Assembly (NCBI GenBank): GCA_030066975.1
Contig: JASJAO010000011.1
Location: forward strand, 1-64,000
Length of the DNA: 64,000 nucleotides
Source of the DNA: Henriciella sp.
GTDB lineage: Bacteria > Pseudomonadota > Alphaproteobacteria > Caulobacterales > Hyphomonadaceae
Direction of reading: 5' to 3'
Part shown: positions 45,062 through 54,570 of the stretch, one piece after another
Position numbering within the stretch: position 1 is the stretch's first letter
Layout of the letters: every line of letters begins with the position of its first letter
Notes under the pieces: generated by a model
What the model saw: only the letters and a program-made list of their open reading frames with translations
The model's database searches: none
Told to the model about the DNA's origin: nothing
Program-made: the position numbers and the translations under genes

Positions 45062-46887
45062 TTTTTGCTCGCTGCCCGGATCAGGCGTTGAAAGGCGGGA
45101 TTTGATTTTTCGAGGTCGTCCCAAGTGCCGAAGCCGACGAGGTGTCCTTTGTCCAGCACGGCAATTCGGTCACAGGTTTTGATCGTGCTCAGGCGATGGG
45201 CGATCATTGCAACAGTCTTGTCACCGGGCAGCGCATCGATCGCTGACATGACTTCATTTTCGGTCGAGGTGTCCAGCGCGCTGGTGGCCTCATCGAACAT
45301 AATCAGATCCGCGTCATGATATAACGCCCGTGCAATTCCGATGCGTTGCCGTTGCCCGCCCGATAGCCTTATACCGCGCTCACCAGTGAAGGTGTCATAA
45401 CCGTCGGGCAATTCATTTTCGATGAAGGCATGTAGCTGGGCCGCTTTGGCGCTCGCGCGGACTTTCTCAAGATCAATCTTGTCCAGATCTTCACCCATTG
45501 CGATGTTCTCGGTGATCGATGCATCCAGGAGGAAAATATCCTGAGGGACGTAACCGACGCTTCTTTGCCAGGCGCGGATATTGCCGTCATCGATTTCTGT
45601 GTCGTCGACGTTCAGCGCGCCTTCGTGCGGCGTTAGAAGACCGAGAATCACATCTGCCAGGGTTGTTTTGCCAGCACCCGTGCTGCCGACAATGCCGATC
45701 CTGTCCCCGGCATGGATGGTCATCGATATATCCGTCAGTCCCGCAAGGTCGGTGCCGGGGTAACGATAGGTCACGTTTTCGAGTTCGACGTTCGCCCGCA
45801 ATCCCAAGGGAGGCGGCGCTCGACGTGTGAGTTTGGTCGGGGTGGTTTGGGTCGGACGCTGGGCTTCGATACGTTCAATCGCAGCGGCCCCAAACTGAAG
45901 CTGCGCCAGGCCTTTGTAGAATTTCGCCATTTCCGGCAGGATGCGCTGCCCTGCAATCGCCAGCACACCGAGCAATGGCAGAATGTCGGCCAAGGCAGAG
46001 GATGATGAACCATCTGCAGAGAAAAGCATCACCACGCAGATCACAATGATGGAACTGAACGCAACGCTTTGCATCACATAGTGAGGCAGCTCTCGGATCA
46101 GAGCCGCCCGCACCATGGCGTTCGCCATTTTAAGTGATGGCGCTTTGAAACGATCGAGATACAGCCGTTCATGGCCCATGAGTTTCAGATGTTTGATCCC
46201 GCCCAGCATGTCGCCGACGACCTTGTAGCGCGAATTGTTGGCCTGATTGCGTTCTTTTCCCGCTCGGGTGAGCGCGCTGCGGCTTAGGGTTAAAGTCGAC
46301 CCATAAATCAGCCCCACGACAGCAAACAGAGATAGCGCCACAATCGGGTTGACGAAAATGAGCAGGACCACGATTGCCAAAACAGAGAGCAGGCCGCCAA
46401 TCGCTTCGATCACAGGCTTGAAGTATTGCGTGACGGCGACTTGGGTCTCGGCGAGTGTCTGTGTCGTAAACTCACCTGAATGCACGTTGAGAAAGTACTC
46501 GTACGGGCGGCCAAGTGCAGAGCTGAGCATGTTTGAGCTCAGGCTGTAGATCCGCATGGTTGTAAACCGCGTCATGACCCAGACACGCAGCATCTGGATG
46601 GCATTGGATATCAGGATTGCGCCTACTGTCAGCAGTCCGAGTGCGATCAGGAGGTCACGCGTCGATTGAAACCCACCCACGTCATTGAACCAACGCAGCA
46701 ATGCCACGTCCTGAACCCGGCTCGGGTCGGCAACAACTGTCAAAAACGGGATCACGGAAGCAACCATGAAGGCCGAGGCCAAGGCCGCGATAATCGCGAC
46801 CAGCATCACAATCAGCAGGTTCCGCTTTTCTCTTTTATTGAGTAAAGACAGTGCGGTACGAAGCGTTTTGAAGTCTATGAAGAACAC
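45058..46887 (-). CDS. PglK-like ABC transporter, probable lipid-linked glycan flippase
   Basis: This 609-residue fused half-transporter has six N-terminal helices (about 25-310) and an ATPase with Walker A GSTGAGKTT, signature RLSGGQRQRIGIARAL and Walker B LIMFDEATSALD. It resembles PglK/MsbA-type exporters that flip lipid-linked oligosaccharides. No Wzx flippase was found in the window, so this protein is the best candidate for moving the completed repeat to the periplasm. Translation of the sulfotransferase is coupled to it. It is the first gene of its leftward block. Confidence 0.82.
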   Translation of the reverse strand: MFFIDFKTLRTALSLLNKREKRNLLIVMLVAIIAALASAFMVASVIPFLTVVADPSRVQDVALLRWFNDVGGFQSTRDLLIALGLLTVGAILISNAIQMLRVWVMTRFTTMRIYSLSSNMLSSALGRPYEYFLNVHSGEFTTQTLAETQVAVTQYFKPVIEAIGGLLSVLAIVVLLIFVNPIVALSLFAVVGLIYGSTLTLSRSALTRAGKERNQANNSRYKVVGDMLGGIKHLKLMGHERLYLDRFKAPSLKMANAMVRAALIRELPHYVMQSVAFSSIIVICVVMLFSADGSSSSALADILPLLGVLAIAGQRILPEMAKFYKGLAQLQFGAAAIERIEAQRPTQTTPTKLTRRAPPPLGLRANVELENVTYRYPGTDLAGLTDISMTIHAGDRIGIVGSTGAGKTTLADVILGLLTPHEGALNVDDTEIDDGNIRAWQRSVGYVPQDIFLLDASITENIAMGEDLDKIDLEKVRASAKAAQLHAFIENELPDGYDTFTGERGIRLSGGQRQRIGIARALYHDADLIMFDEATSALDTSTENEVMSAIDALPGDKTVAMIAHRLSTIKTCDRIAVLDKGHLVGFGTWDDLEKSNPAFQRLIRAASKK

Positions 46888-47319
46888 TATACTATTTTGC
46901 GGCGCGGGCGCTAGCCGAGTTAATCCGCAATCAGAACATCAGTCCAGATCTGGACCAATCCAGATCGCTTTTTTGGACGGATATCCAGATTGTATACTTG
47001 GCGCGAGTCTATGAGTTCTGAGCCCTAAGTCCGGCACCGCGTGCGAAGGCTGAAAATTCGGATTTTCCATAGCTACCGCACTCGAAGGTACACTACATTT
47101 TGCACCATCAAGCTGCTTGTCCAATGGCGAAACCGGCCTGCATGGTCAAGCCTGTAAATGCCTTATTCACGGTATTGTTGTGTTCGACTGACAGTGCATT
47201 TTTTGACACCCATTTGAAGGATGAATTGCATAAGAATTGACCAGCTATAGGGGCGGCCGTCATCTGCGACTGCTGCGATATGATGCAACGCGTCGCTGGT
47301 CGGGCTGATGCTGCAGAGT
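46888..47319. promoter_or_regulatory. Intergenic control region with palindrome and repeats before the ABC gene
   Basis: This 432-base gap lies upstream of the leftward ABC operon and after the decarboxylase stop. It holds a perfect 14-bp palindrome GTCCAGATCTGGAC (46943-46956), 56 bases before the ABC start. TCCAGAT recurs three times, at 46944, 46960 and 46985. A GAAAAT-TCGG-ATTTTC hairpin lies near 47055. These could be regulator binding sites. I find no gene and no clear promoter. Confidence 0.5.
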
Positions 47320-48270
47320 CTAATGGGCTTTCAGCAGATTGTCGAAGTATTCGATCGCTTTGACCAGGCCATCTCTCAGAGGGATGGTCGGTTCCCAGCC
47401 CAGTTGCTCTTTCGCTTTTGTGATATCGGGACGTCGCTTTTTGGGGTCGTCCTGCGGCAGAGGGCGGTGGGTCAGTTGAGATTTTGACCCCGTGAGTTCG
47501 ATCACTTGCTCGGCCAGTTCCCGGATCGTGAACTCGCCGGGATTGCCGAGATTAACCGGTCCTGTGATGCCTTCGGGGCTGTCCATCAGACCGATGAGGC
47601 CGCGCACCAGATCGTCGACATAGCAGAAACTGCGGGTCTGTTCGCCGTCGCCGTAAAGCGTGATGTCTTCGCCTTTCAGAGCTTGCACAATGAAATTCGA
47701 CACCACGCGGCCGTCCTGCGGATTCATGCGAGGCCCATAGGTGTTAAAGATCCGCGCGACTTTGATGTCGGTTTGGTGCTGACGGAAATAGTCGAAGAAC
47801 AGGGTTTCAGCGCAGCGTTTGCCTTCATCATAGCAGGACCGCGGACCGATCGGGTTCACATTGCCCCAATAGTCTTCTTGCTGCGGGTGGACATCCGGGT
47901 CGCCGTAAACTTCTGAGGTCGAAGCCTGCAAAATGCGCGCACCTGTCCGTTTGGCGAGCCCGAGCATATTGATGGCGCCGTGGACCGATGTCTTGGTCGT
48001 TTGAACCGGGTCAAACTGATAATGAATCGGGCTTGCCGGGCAGGCCATATTGTAGATCTGGTCCACCTCGACAAAGAGCGGGAAAGTCACATCGTGACGC
48101 ATCAGTTCAAAATTTGGATGATCCCTCAGATGTGACACATTCGAGCGTGCGCCTGTGAAGAAATTGTCGACGCAAAGGACTTCAGCGCCGGTTTCCAGCA
48201 ACACTTCGCAAATATGAGAGCCGATAAAACCAGCCCCACCCGTGACCAAAACTCTGTTATTCTGATGCAT
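47320..48270 (-). CDS. UDP-glucuronate decarboxylase (UDP-xylose synthase)
   Basis: This 316-residue short-chain dehydrogenase has [34 protein letters not shown] and the active-site [11 protein letters not shown], characteristic of UXS enzymes. [18 protein letters not shown] is also family-specific. It converts UDP-glucuronate to UDP-xylose for the EPS. I chose the ATG at 48270 with AGGAG nine bases upstream; a longer frame to 48297 starts before that site. Confidence 0.93.
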   Translation of the reverse strand: MHQNNRVLVTGGAGFIGSHICEVLLETGAEVLCVDNFFTGARSNVSHLRDHPNFELMRHDVTFPLFVEVDQIYNMACPASPIHYQFDPVQTTKTSVHGAINMLGLAKRTGARILQASTSEVYGDPDVHPQQEDYWGNVNPIGPRSCYDEGKRCAETLFFDYFRQHQTDIKVARIFNTYGPRMNPQDGRVVSNFIVQALKGEDITLYGDGEQTRSFCYVDDLVRGLIGLMDSPEGITGPVNLGNPGEFTIRELAEQVIELTGSKSQLTHRPLPQDDPKKRRPDITKAKEQLGWEPTIPLRDGLVKAIEYFDNLLKAH

Positions 48271-48528
48271 TGATTTCAACTCCTGAGTCACCCCCAAGCG
48301 AATTGCAAGACTCTTACCAGAAATTCAAGTCCGATTTGTCTGGCAAAGCGGAGTTGGTCTGAAGCGTCAACTGGGATGTACGGCCCATATGGTGCCTGCT
48401 TGCGTTTGCGTAGAGAACTGCCGGACCATGCCTGAGAGCGAAGGCCGCTCATGACATATAAAAGATCGTTGATATCTGTCTTTGCATGCTTTAGCACCAG
48501 CTTCGATTAAGCATAATGGAGTGGACTC

Positions 48529-49716
48529 TTGGATTTCTTGTTTACCAGCGAAAGCGTCTCCGAAGGCCATCCGGACAAAGTCTGTGATCGGATTTCTGAT
48601 GAAATTGTTGACCTCTATTTCGCTGCGGCAATTCGGGATGGCTTTGATCCATCATTGGTGCGTGTGGCTTGCGAAACAGCAACGACAACCAGCCGTGTTG
48701 CGCTGCTCGGCGAAATGCGCGGACCGGACTCGATTTCCAATGATGAGATTGAATCCGTTGTTCGGGCGGCGGTCAAAGATATCGGTTACGAGCAAGATGG
48801 CTTCCATTGGAACACGCTGAAGCTGGAAAACTGGTTACATGAACAGTCAGTTGATATCGCGGCCGGCGTCGACGCAGGTACCGGGACCTTCACGGACGAG
48901 GGCGCGGGCGATCAGGGCATCATGTTTGGGTATGCGAGCGCTGAAACCGAAGAACTCATGCCAGCCACCCTGATTTATTCACACAAGATCTTGAAAGCGA
49001 TGGCGGATTTGCGTCATTCGGGAGCGCGTCCGGAATTCCTGCCCGATGCGAAGAGTCAGGTCACGCTGCGCTATTCCAACGGCAAGCCGGTCGATGTCGA
49101 CACGGTGGTCGTCTCAACTCAACATATTGAGGGCCTGTCGGCCGAAGATGTGCGTGAGCTGGTGCGTCCGATTGTAAAGGACGTGTTGCCCGAAGGATGG
49201 TTCCCGCCGGAAGACAAATTCTATGTCAATCCAACCGGCAAGTTCGTGATTGGTGGGCCGGATGGGGATGCTGGCCTTACGGGCCGAAAGATCATTGTCG
49301 ACACGTATGGCGGCGCAGCGCCGCATGGCGGCGGCGCATTCTCTGGTAAAGACCCGACCAAAGTTGATCGCTCAGCTGCTTATGCGAGCCGGTATCTCGC
49401 CAAAAACGTTGTTGCCGCCGGCCTGGCGGAGCGCTGCACTCTGCAGGTCAGCTATGCAATTGGCGTCGCCAAACCGCTCTCGATCAATGTGAATCTGCAC
49501 GATTCCGGGAATGTCGACGAGCGCAAGCTCGAAGCGGTCCTGCTGGAGATCATGGATCTCAGCCCGCGCGGTATCCGCACCAAGCTTGGCCTTAATCAGC
49601 CGATCTATGCGAGAACCGCAGCCTATGGCCATTTCGGTCGCACACCGGACGCCGACGGTGGATTCAGCTGGGAAAAGCTGGACCTGGTTGAGGCGCTCAA
49701 GTCCAGCTTCGCGTAA
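48529..49716 (+). CDS. metK: S-adenosylmethionine synthetase
   Basis: The 395-residue enzyme makes SAM from methionine and ATP. Signatures are [36 protein letters not shown] and [19 protein letters not shown] with the metal- and phosphate-binding residues. The start is TTG at 48529, eight bases after GGAG, since no in-frame ATG fits. It resumes the chromosomal backbone after the EPS locus. No SAM-binding riboswitch was recognised in the 258 bases upstream. Confidence 0.97.
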   Translation: MDFLFTSESVSEGHPDKVCDRISDEIVDLYFAAAIRDGFDPSLVRVACETATTTSRVALLGEMRGPDSISNDEIESVVRAAVKDIGYEQDGFHWNTLKLENWLHEQSVDIAAGVDAGTGTFTDEGAGDQGIMFGYASAETEELMPATLIYSHKILKAMADLRHSGARPEFLPDAKSQVTLRYSNGKPVDVDTVVVSTQHIEGLSAEDVRELVRPIVKDVLPEGWFPPEDKFYVNPTGKFVIGGPDGDAGLTGRKIIVDTYGGAAPHGGGAFSGKDPTKVDRSAAYASRYLAKNVVAAGLAERCTLQVSYAIGVAKPLSINVNLHDSGNVDERKLEAVLLEIMDLSPRGIRTKLGLNQPIYARTAAYGHFGRTPDADGGFSWEKLDLVEALKSSFA

Positions 49717-49874
49717 GTTTTTATTATCCATTCTCCTCGATGGTTCGATGAATTGTTGGTTAGATTTGCGAATTGCGTCTGACCCGTAATCGTGCTGTTG
49801 TTTCAGTTACCACCGCAGAACGCGAAGGGATCTGAGTTCTGATCCGCGTATCGAGCGACGGGAGTGGATTATTT

Positions 49875-50633
49875 ATGAGCCAACGTCCCCCTTCCCCACG
49901 GCGACGCCAGACCACCCCGCGAAAGCCTGCGCGTAAGCGAAAAGGCTCCGTCACCCGTCTACCTCGCGTTACCTCAACAGAAATCAACACGGTTCTGAGC
50001 GACGCGCACCAGGAAATCTGGGGCCTCGACCAAATCCACCAATTTGTGTCCACCAAAGTTGAAGACATTCTCGCGGCGCGGCAGGTGCCGCGCCAGTGCG
50101 TTCAGGCCCCGAGTCTGGATATCGCCGTACCCGCGATTGAGGCGATGCGATACTGTCAGTACCGTACAGAAATGACGGCGCTCGTGGCCTCAGCCATGGA
50201 CCGCCGCCTGTCACATCAGGCCCATCCCGCCTTTGTGAACATCCTGCGTCAGCTGGCTCCGGATGAGCTGCGGATTCTGAGTCTCATGCCGCCACAAGAA
50301 GAAGTTCTACCGCTCGGCAATCTTCATCTTGTTCTGCCAGGTGGACGAACCCGGATCATTTATCGCTCAATCGTGCCGAGACATGTGGCCGAAGTCTGCA
50401 AGGCCAAACAGGCCATCCCGACCTATATCGATAATCTGGACCGTCTGAAACTGATCGGCAGTCCTGATACGCTGAGTATTCGTGATGAGGCTGTTTATGC
50501 GGACCTGATGCAGCAGAATTTCTGCCATGACCTTTTGGAGGCGCTTCCGACGCGGGCTCGGCCACGCATTGAGAAACGCACTTTTGCCCTGACCGCGCTC
50601 GGCGAGAATTTTCGCACGGTGTGCCTGTCTTAG
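49875..50633 (+). CDS. Abi-alpha (DUF4393)-like protein
   Basis: The 252-residue product begins with a basic disordered stretch (residues 1-30), then a helical body with HPAFVNILRQLAPDELRILSLMPPQEEVLPL. A C-terminal winged-helix-like end follows (YIDNLDRLKLIGSPDTLSI, ALTALGENFRTVCL). This resembles the Abi-alpha/DUF4393 family, whose name comes from abortive phage infection, though most members are not tested. It follows metK by 158 bases and is probably expressed separately. The family call is from pattern memory only. Confidence 0.5.
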   Translation: MSQRPPSPRRRQTTPRKPARKRKGSVTRLPRVTSTEINTVLSDAHQEIWGLDQIHQFVSTKVEDILAARQVPRQCVQAPSLDIAVPAIEAMRYCQYRTEMTALVASAMDRRLSHQAHPAFVNILRQLAPDELRILSLMPPQEEVLPLGNLHLVLPGGRTRIIYRSIVPRHVAEVCKAKQAIPTYIDNLDRLKLIGSPDTLSIRDEAVYADLMQQNFCHDLLEALPTRARPRIEKRTFALTALGENFRTVCLS

Positions 50634-50654
50634 CCTGGTTCGTCTGAGCGGCGT

Positions 50655-52550
50655 TTATTGTGCTGGAGAACAGGACACTGGCTCATCGGCCGCCGGAACC
50701 GCCTGAATGGTCGCGCACAGATCACCAGATTGAGCGGCTGCAATCACATCGATATCAGAGAGTGCTGTTCCCATCACGAAGGTCTGCTGGCTTGTTAACG
50801 TGAACCTGATATCGGCCACGTTCGGATCAGCACAGACAAGCCGGCAGACATAGTCGGTGTTCTGGACCAGAACCTGCGCAGCCGCTGTCCCGGTATTATC
50901 AGAAGGGGGAGAGATATCCGTTGAGGTTTCGACGAGTGCAGGCTCTGGTTCAATCGTCGCTGGTGGCGTTGGGTCCTGCTCGGGCACAGCTTCGGGCGAA
51001 GCCTCAGTAACCTCGTCAGCACCGGAACCAATTGCGGGCTGATCAGCCGTTTCGGTCGCCAAGTCGGGTTCCGTAAGCACCGGGTCGGCTGGATCGGTGG
51101 ATGCGGTCGCCAGCTCGACATCGTTTGCTTCGCCGTCGGTCAGCCCCGTTTCAGGCGGTTCCGGGATTTCAATCAGATCTCGGCTCGGGGAAGCCTCCAG
51201 AGGAATGATGCGGGCTGTGGTTCCGGTTTGACCGGGGCGGGGGCTCGCGAGGGCAATATATTCCGCACTCATCGACAGGAACCGCTGATCGTTGCCGCTT
51301 GCCGAGCCGAGTGAAAGCGTGCTTGATCGTGCTGACTCTGCCACGGGGTCATAAATAGCAGAATTGATGCCGGTTTCTTCCAGACAGCTGATCTGCAGGT
51401 CTGTCTGGATCTTCTGGATGGCGCAGTTGCCGGACTTTTCCATCGCAGCGGTAACGGGTAGGGCAATATCACCGGTGGTTCGGCCAAGCGCATCCACGCT
51501 CAGGACTCGAGGCACGGCCCCGCTGATCAGCAGATGTGTCACACCGTTTTCGTCCACCGTCATTGCCAGCAAGTGTTGATCCTGACGCAGATCGACCATT
51601 TCAGACATGACCAACTGACCGGCGCGGCTAAGCGAAGATAAGTGCAGCACGCGTTGTCCGGCGCTATTGGCATCTTCGGATACGATGACGATTTCATCGA
51701 ACGGCGTGCGGGCCGCGAGCGCCGAGGTCCCTAAAGCGGACGGCAGCTGACGTTGCCAGTCAATGTAGCTGTCCGCGCCGATCATCACCACGCTCAACTC
51801 ATTGTAGGATTCACCCGGAAGAACTGCGATAATGCCCTCGGCCAGATTAAACAGGCTGGTCTCGAACCCTTTTTCGTCGGACGAGGGGAAGTCGCGCCCC
51901 CAGAGGCGCTGGCCATCGGCGGTCTGCGAGATGATCGAAACGGTCGATCTTTGTTTGACCGCAAATGTCATATCGCCAGAGGCCTGTCCCACGACGCTTA
52001 CCAGTTCGCCCGGCGCGACCGGACCAAGCGCCCTTTCCCCGCGTAGAATGCCGCTCCGATCAAAAGTCAGGGCAAAGCGCGTATTCCCCTGAGATCTCAC
52101 CGGGTCCCGCAAGGCGCGCGATCCGATCAGGACCAATCCGCTTTGATCTTCCGTTCGAGACGCGATCAGGTCCAGGAAAGGTAGATCGGTTTGCATGATG
52201 GCCTGGTCACCGGATTGATCGGAATTGACCGACTGAAAAATCTCTCCCGTCGTTTCCACAGTCGTGAGTGGCGCTTCTGGCTGGGCTCGCTCGGTAACGC
52301 GTGTCTGCCCAAACCAGCCGATCCCGACACCAGCGCCGAGCAAGAGAACGCCGGTCAGTCCAAACAAGGCATACCGGGAGAATTTCGAGCTACCGCTGCT
52401 GGAGTCGCCAAACGATGCCTTGATGTAGGGATCATCCAATGGCGCCGCGGATTCGAAACTCTCGTCGAGATCTAGAATCAGGTTGCACGATGGGCATTTC
52501 AGACTCGTGCCATGCTCCACCAGGACAGACATACAATTAGAACATCTCAT
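50655..52550 (-). CDS. Zinc-ribbon single-pass membrane protein with beta-propeller-like domain, unknown function
   Basis: No gene name is recognised. The 631-residue protein starts with a zinc ribbon (MRCSNCMSVL...LKCPSC). A transmembrane helix follows (YALFGLTGVLLLGAGVGIGWFG, about 60-82), then a long periplasmic region of beta-rich segments resembling a propeller. A Pro/Glu/Thr-rich linker (about 460-570) leads to a small C-terminal domain with four Cys (DYVCRLVCADPN, GDLCATI, EPVSCSP). The design suggests a cytoplasmic sensor joined to an envelope domain. It converges on the Abi-alpha-like gene. Confidence 0.65.
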   Translation of the reverse strand: MRCSNCMSVLVEHGTSLKCPSCNLILDLDESFESAAPLDDPYIKASFGDSSSGSSKFSRYALFGLTGVLLLGAGVGIGWFGQTRVTERAQPEAPLTTVETTGEIFQSVNSDQSGDQAIMQTDLPFLDLIASRTEDQSGLVLIGSRALRDPVRSQGNTRFALTFDRSGILRGERALGPVAPGELVSVVGQASGDMTFAVKQRSTVSIISQTADGQRLWGRDFPSSDEKGFETSLFNLAEGIIAVLPGESYNELSVVMIGADSYIDWQRQLPSALGTSALAARTPFDEIVIVSEDANSAGQRVLHLSSLSRAGQLVMSEMVDLRQDQHLLAMTVDENGVTHLLISGAVPRVLSVDALGRTTGDIALPVTAAMEKSGNCAIQKIQTDLQISCLEETGINSAIYDPVAESARSSTLSLGSASGNDQRFLSMSAEYIALASPRPGQTGTTARIIPLEASPSRDLIEIPEPPETGLTDGEANDVELATASTDPADPVLTEPDLATETADQPAIGSGADEVTEASPEAVPEQDPTPPATIEPEPALVETSTDISPPSDNTGTAAAQVLVQNTDYVCRLVCADPNVADIRFTLTSQQTFVMGTALSDIDVIAAAQSGDLCATIQAVPAADEPVSCSPAQ

Positions 52551-52704
52551 TGCGTCCTCCCGGACCTACTCTACCGCAACTACCAATCAAACCTGCTCAG
52601 TGTGGGATGAGAAAGCCCAACCTGTCAATTTTGTCAGGCATTCAACAACTATGCCATATCGCCGTGCTTTACAGGTAACATGATATGCAATAACATTCCA
52701 ATTG

Positions 52705-53355
52705 CTAAACTGAAATGCCCGCGGCCTTTGCATCGGAAAGGAAGGCCGCCAGTCCTTTGTCCGTGAGTGGATGGTTCGCCAGCGCTTTGATAACGGCGGG
52801 CGGTGCGGTCATGACATCGGCGCCGGCCAGAGCGCATTCTTTGACATGCAGTGGGTTGCGAATAGAAGCGCCGAGAATCCCCGTTTCAAACCCGTAATTG
52901 TCATAGATAACGCGGATCTCCCTGATGAGATCTAGCCCGTCAATATGGATATCATCCAGACGGCCGATAAAGGGTGAGATATATGTGGCGCCGACTTTGG
53001 CGGCCAAAAGTGCCTGATTGGCGGAAAAACAGAGGGTGACATTGGTCTTGATGCCTTCATCCGAGAAGGTCTTGCAGGCTTTAAGGCCATCAATCGTGAG
53101 CGGCAGTTTGACCACGACATTGCCCGCAATGGAAGCAAGCTTGCGCCCCTCTGAGAGCATGCCCTTAACATCGGTGGCAATCACCTCGGCGCTGACCGGA
53201 CCGGACACAATAGAACAGATCTCGGTGACAACTTCGGTGAAATCGCGGCCCGATTTCTTGATTAGCGACGGATTGGTGGTCACGCCATCGGCCAGACCCG
53301 TGGCATAAAGTTCTCGGATGGCATCAATATCGGCTGTGTCGATGAAGAATTGCAT
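52705..53355 (-). CDS. tal: Small transaldolase / fructose-6-phosphate aldolase family enzyme
   Basis: The 216-residue protein has the subfamily length and motifs: [34 protein letters not shown], and the Schiff-base lysine in [40 protein letters not shown] also matches. It transfers dihydroxyacetone units in the pentose phosphate pathway. The ATG at 53355 is preferred, with GAGAGG upstream, to an earlier frame start at 53370. Confidence 0.92.
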   Translation of the reverse strand: MQFFIDTADIDAIRELYATGLADGVTTNPSLIKKSGRDFTEVVTEICSIVSGPVSAEVIATDVKGMLSEGRKLASIAGNVVVKLPLTIDGLKACKTFSDEGIKTNVTLCFSANQALLAAKVGATYISPFIGRLDDIHIDGLDLIREIRVIYDNYGFETGILGASIRNPLHVKECALAGADVMTAPPAVIKALANHPLTDKGLAAFLSDAKAAGISV

Positions 53356-53482
53356 TGTATCGCCTCTCAAATGTCAGCGCCCATATGCGGACATTTCGGG
53401 CTTGACGCAAGCGGCTGTGTTTATATGGCTGCCAGCGGTTTCGACAGGTTTTGTTTGAGACAATACCGGGCTCAATAATCGT

Positions 53483-53569
53483 GCGGGCGTGGTGAAATTG
53501 GTAAACACAGCAGACTTAAAATCTGCCGGCCGTAAGGCCTTGCCGGTTCAATCCCGGCCGTCCGCACCA
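53483..53569 (+). tRNA. tRNA-Leu (anticodon TAA)
   Basis: An 87-base tRNA with genome-encoded CCA. The acceptor GCGGGCG pairs with CGTCCGC, with one G-T pair. The anticodon loop CTTAAAA in stem GCAGA/TCTGC gives TAA. It has a long variable arm, as expected for leucine, and a GGTTCAATCC T-loop. Confidence 0.95.
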
Positions 53570-53779
53570 TTTCTATTCTGTCAGCAATGCTGAATTTTCT
53601 GATCCAGTGGGTCGAGAATAGATTGAGGATATCCCGGACAGGGCGTGGCTGGGTTCGATGACGAGTCGTGACCATCCATTATTTGCCACACCAGCTGCGT
53701 GTGGTTTGCGGTCGGTTCGGTGATTTGCGCCTTTCAGGTCGGGTGAGATCTGATTGACCCTTACAGTCTGTTGGAATGA

Positions 53780-53923
53780 CTAATCGTTCTTGGGGCGGGC
53801 CCCGAGATCGGAGTTCTGGTCGGTCTTTGTTTTACGTGCCGCAGCTTTGCGCCGTTTAAGATTGTCCCGCAAGGCGGCCTTGCGCCGCGCCTTGTGTTCC
53901 TCGGATTTGATTTTGTCAGCCAT
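53780..53923 (-). CDS. Small basic protein (47 residues), unknown function
   Basis: An unbroken reading frame of 47 codons starts at ATG 53923 and ends with TAG at 53780. The product is rich in Lys, Arg and Ala, starting MADKIKSEEHKARRKAALRD and continuing with a basic helix to about residue 33. It has the look of a conserved alphaproteobacterial small protein, possibly binding nucleic acid. It lies between two tRNA genes and is below usual gene-size cutoffs. Confidence 0.6.
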   Translation of the reverse strand: MADKIKSEEHKARRKAALRDNLKRRKAAARKTKTDQNSDLGARPKND

Positions 53924-53993
53924 GATTACAGCTCGGGATCAGAAACGGTCTTTTCATCTGCGCCAGCATAAGCTAATCCCCGCCGATACAAAA

Positions 53994-54068
53994 GCCGCGG
54001 TAGCTCAGTGGTAGAGCGCATCATTGGTAATGATGAGGTCGGGAGTTCAATTCTCCCTCGCGGCACCA
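53994..54068 (+). tRNA. tRNA-Thr (anticodon GGT), element insertion site
   Basis: A 75-base tRNA with encoded CCA. The acceptor GCCGCGG pairs with TCGCGGC, with one G-T pair. The anticodon loop TTGGTAA gives GGT. The T-loop is GTTCAATTC. The phage-like element begins directly after its 3' end. Confidence 0.95.
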
Positions 54069-54122
54069 TTAACCCCTTGTGATTATTGCGCATTTTATTG
54101 AGCCTTTTTCTTGTGAAAAGCG

Positions 54123-54144
54123 ACTTTACAGGAAACTTTACAGG
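54123..54144. repeat. Tandem integrase arm-type repeats near the attachment site
   Basis: ACTTTACAGG occurs at 54123-54132 and again at 54135-54144, in direct orientation 12 bases apart. They lie between the tRNA-Thr 3' end (the presumed attachment core) and the first phage gene. Short direct repeats of this kind beside an attachment core are typical arm sites for tyrosine integrases. Confidence 0.5.
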
Positions 54145-54431
54145 TTCTGTTCGTGTTCTGTCTTTGTCGGAGGCGATTCTATAGGGATGTTGTCCATCCA
54201 ATTTGGAAATTCGCTGACCCCCAGAGCGGAAAGTTCCGACCGAATTTTCGTTATTCTGCGGTCCAACTCGGCGGTGATCACTGGCTTGATGGCATTTCGC
54301 ATTTCGTCGTCTTGATAGGTGCTCGCGATCGTGACCTGCAGGCCATCGTTGAGAACGGCATCAATCAGATGCTGCAGTTTCTTGGCTTCGTCGGCAAGGC
54401 AGGCAGCTTTACGAAGATCTTCCAATTTCAT
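54138..54431 (-). CDS. Small phage protein, unknown function
   Basis: The 97-residue, mostly helical product (MKLEDLRKAACLADEAKKLQHLIDAV...) is acidic with several Lys/Glu heptad-like stretches. It is the last gene of the leftward phage operon, 19 bases after the 38-residue membrane protein. I do not recognise a family. The stop region overlaps one of the arm-type repeats. Confidence 0.55.
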   Translation of the reverse strand: MKLEDLRKAACLADEAKKLQHLIDAVLNDGLQVTIASTYQDDEMRNAIKPVITAELDRRITKIRSELSALGVSEFPNWMDNIPIESPPTKTEHEQNL

Positions 54432-54450
54432 TGATATCTCCGATGCTTGC

Positions 54451-54567
54451 TCAGCCGACCCACAACATCACGATGATAGAACCGAGGGTCAGTCCCGCCA
54501 CAGACCACACCCCCATGAGTATCAGTTCGAGAATGCCCCGGATTTCCTTCATTTGCTCATCAGTCAT
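54451..54567 (-). CDS. Very small phage membrane protein (38 residues)
   Basis: A 38-codon frame from ATG 54567 to TGA 54451 encodes MTDEQMKEIRGILELILMG followed by one hydrophobic helix (VAGLTLGSIIVMLWVG). It begins three bases after the integrase stop, the usual spacing in this operon. The function is unknown. Confidence 0.5.
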   Translation of the reverse strand: MTDEQMKEIRGILELILMGVWSVAGLTLGSIIVMLWVG

Positions 54568-54570
54568 GGC

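Noticed and set aside
48271-48528. Possible SAM-binding riboswitch upstream of metK
   Set aside because: I compared it by eye with SAM-II and SAM/SAH-type patterns and found no match to their conserved core.
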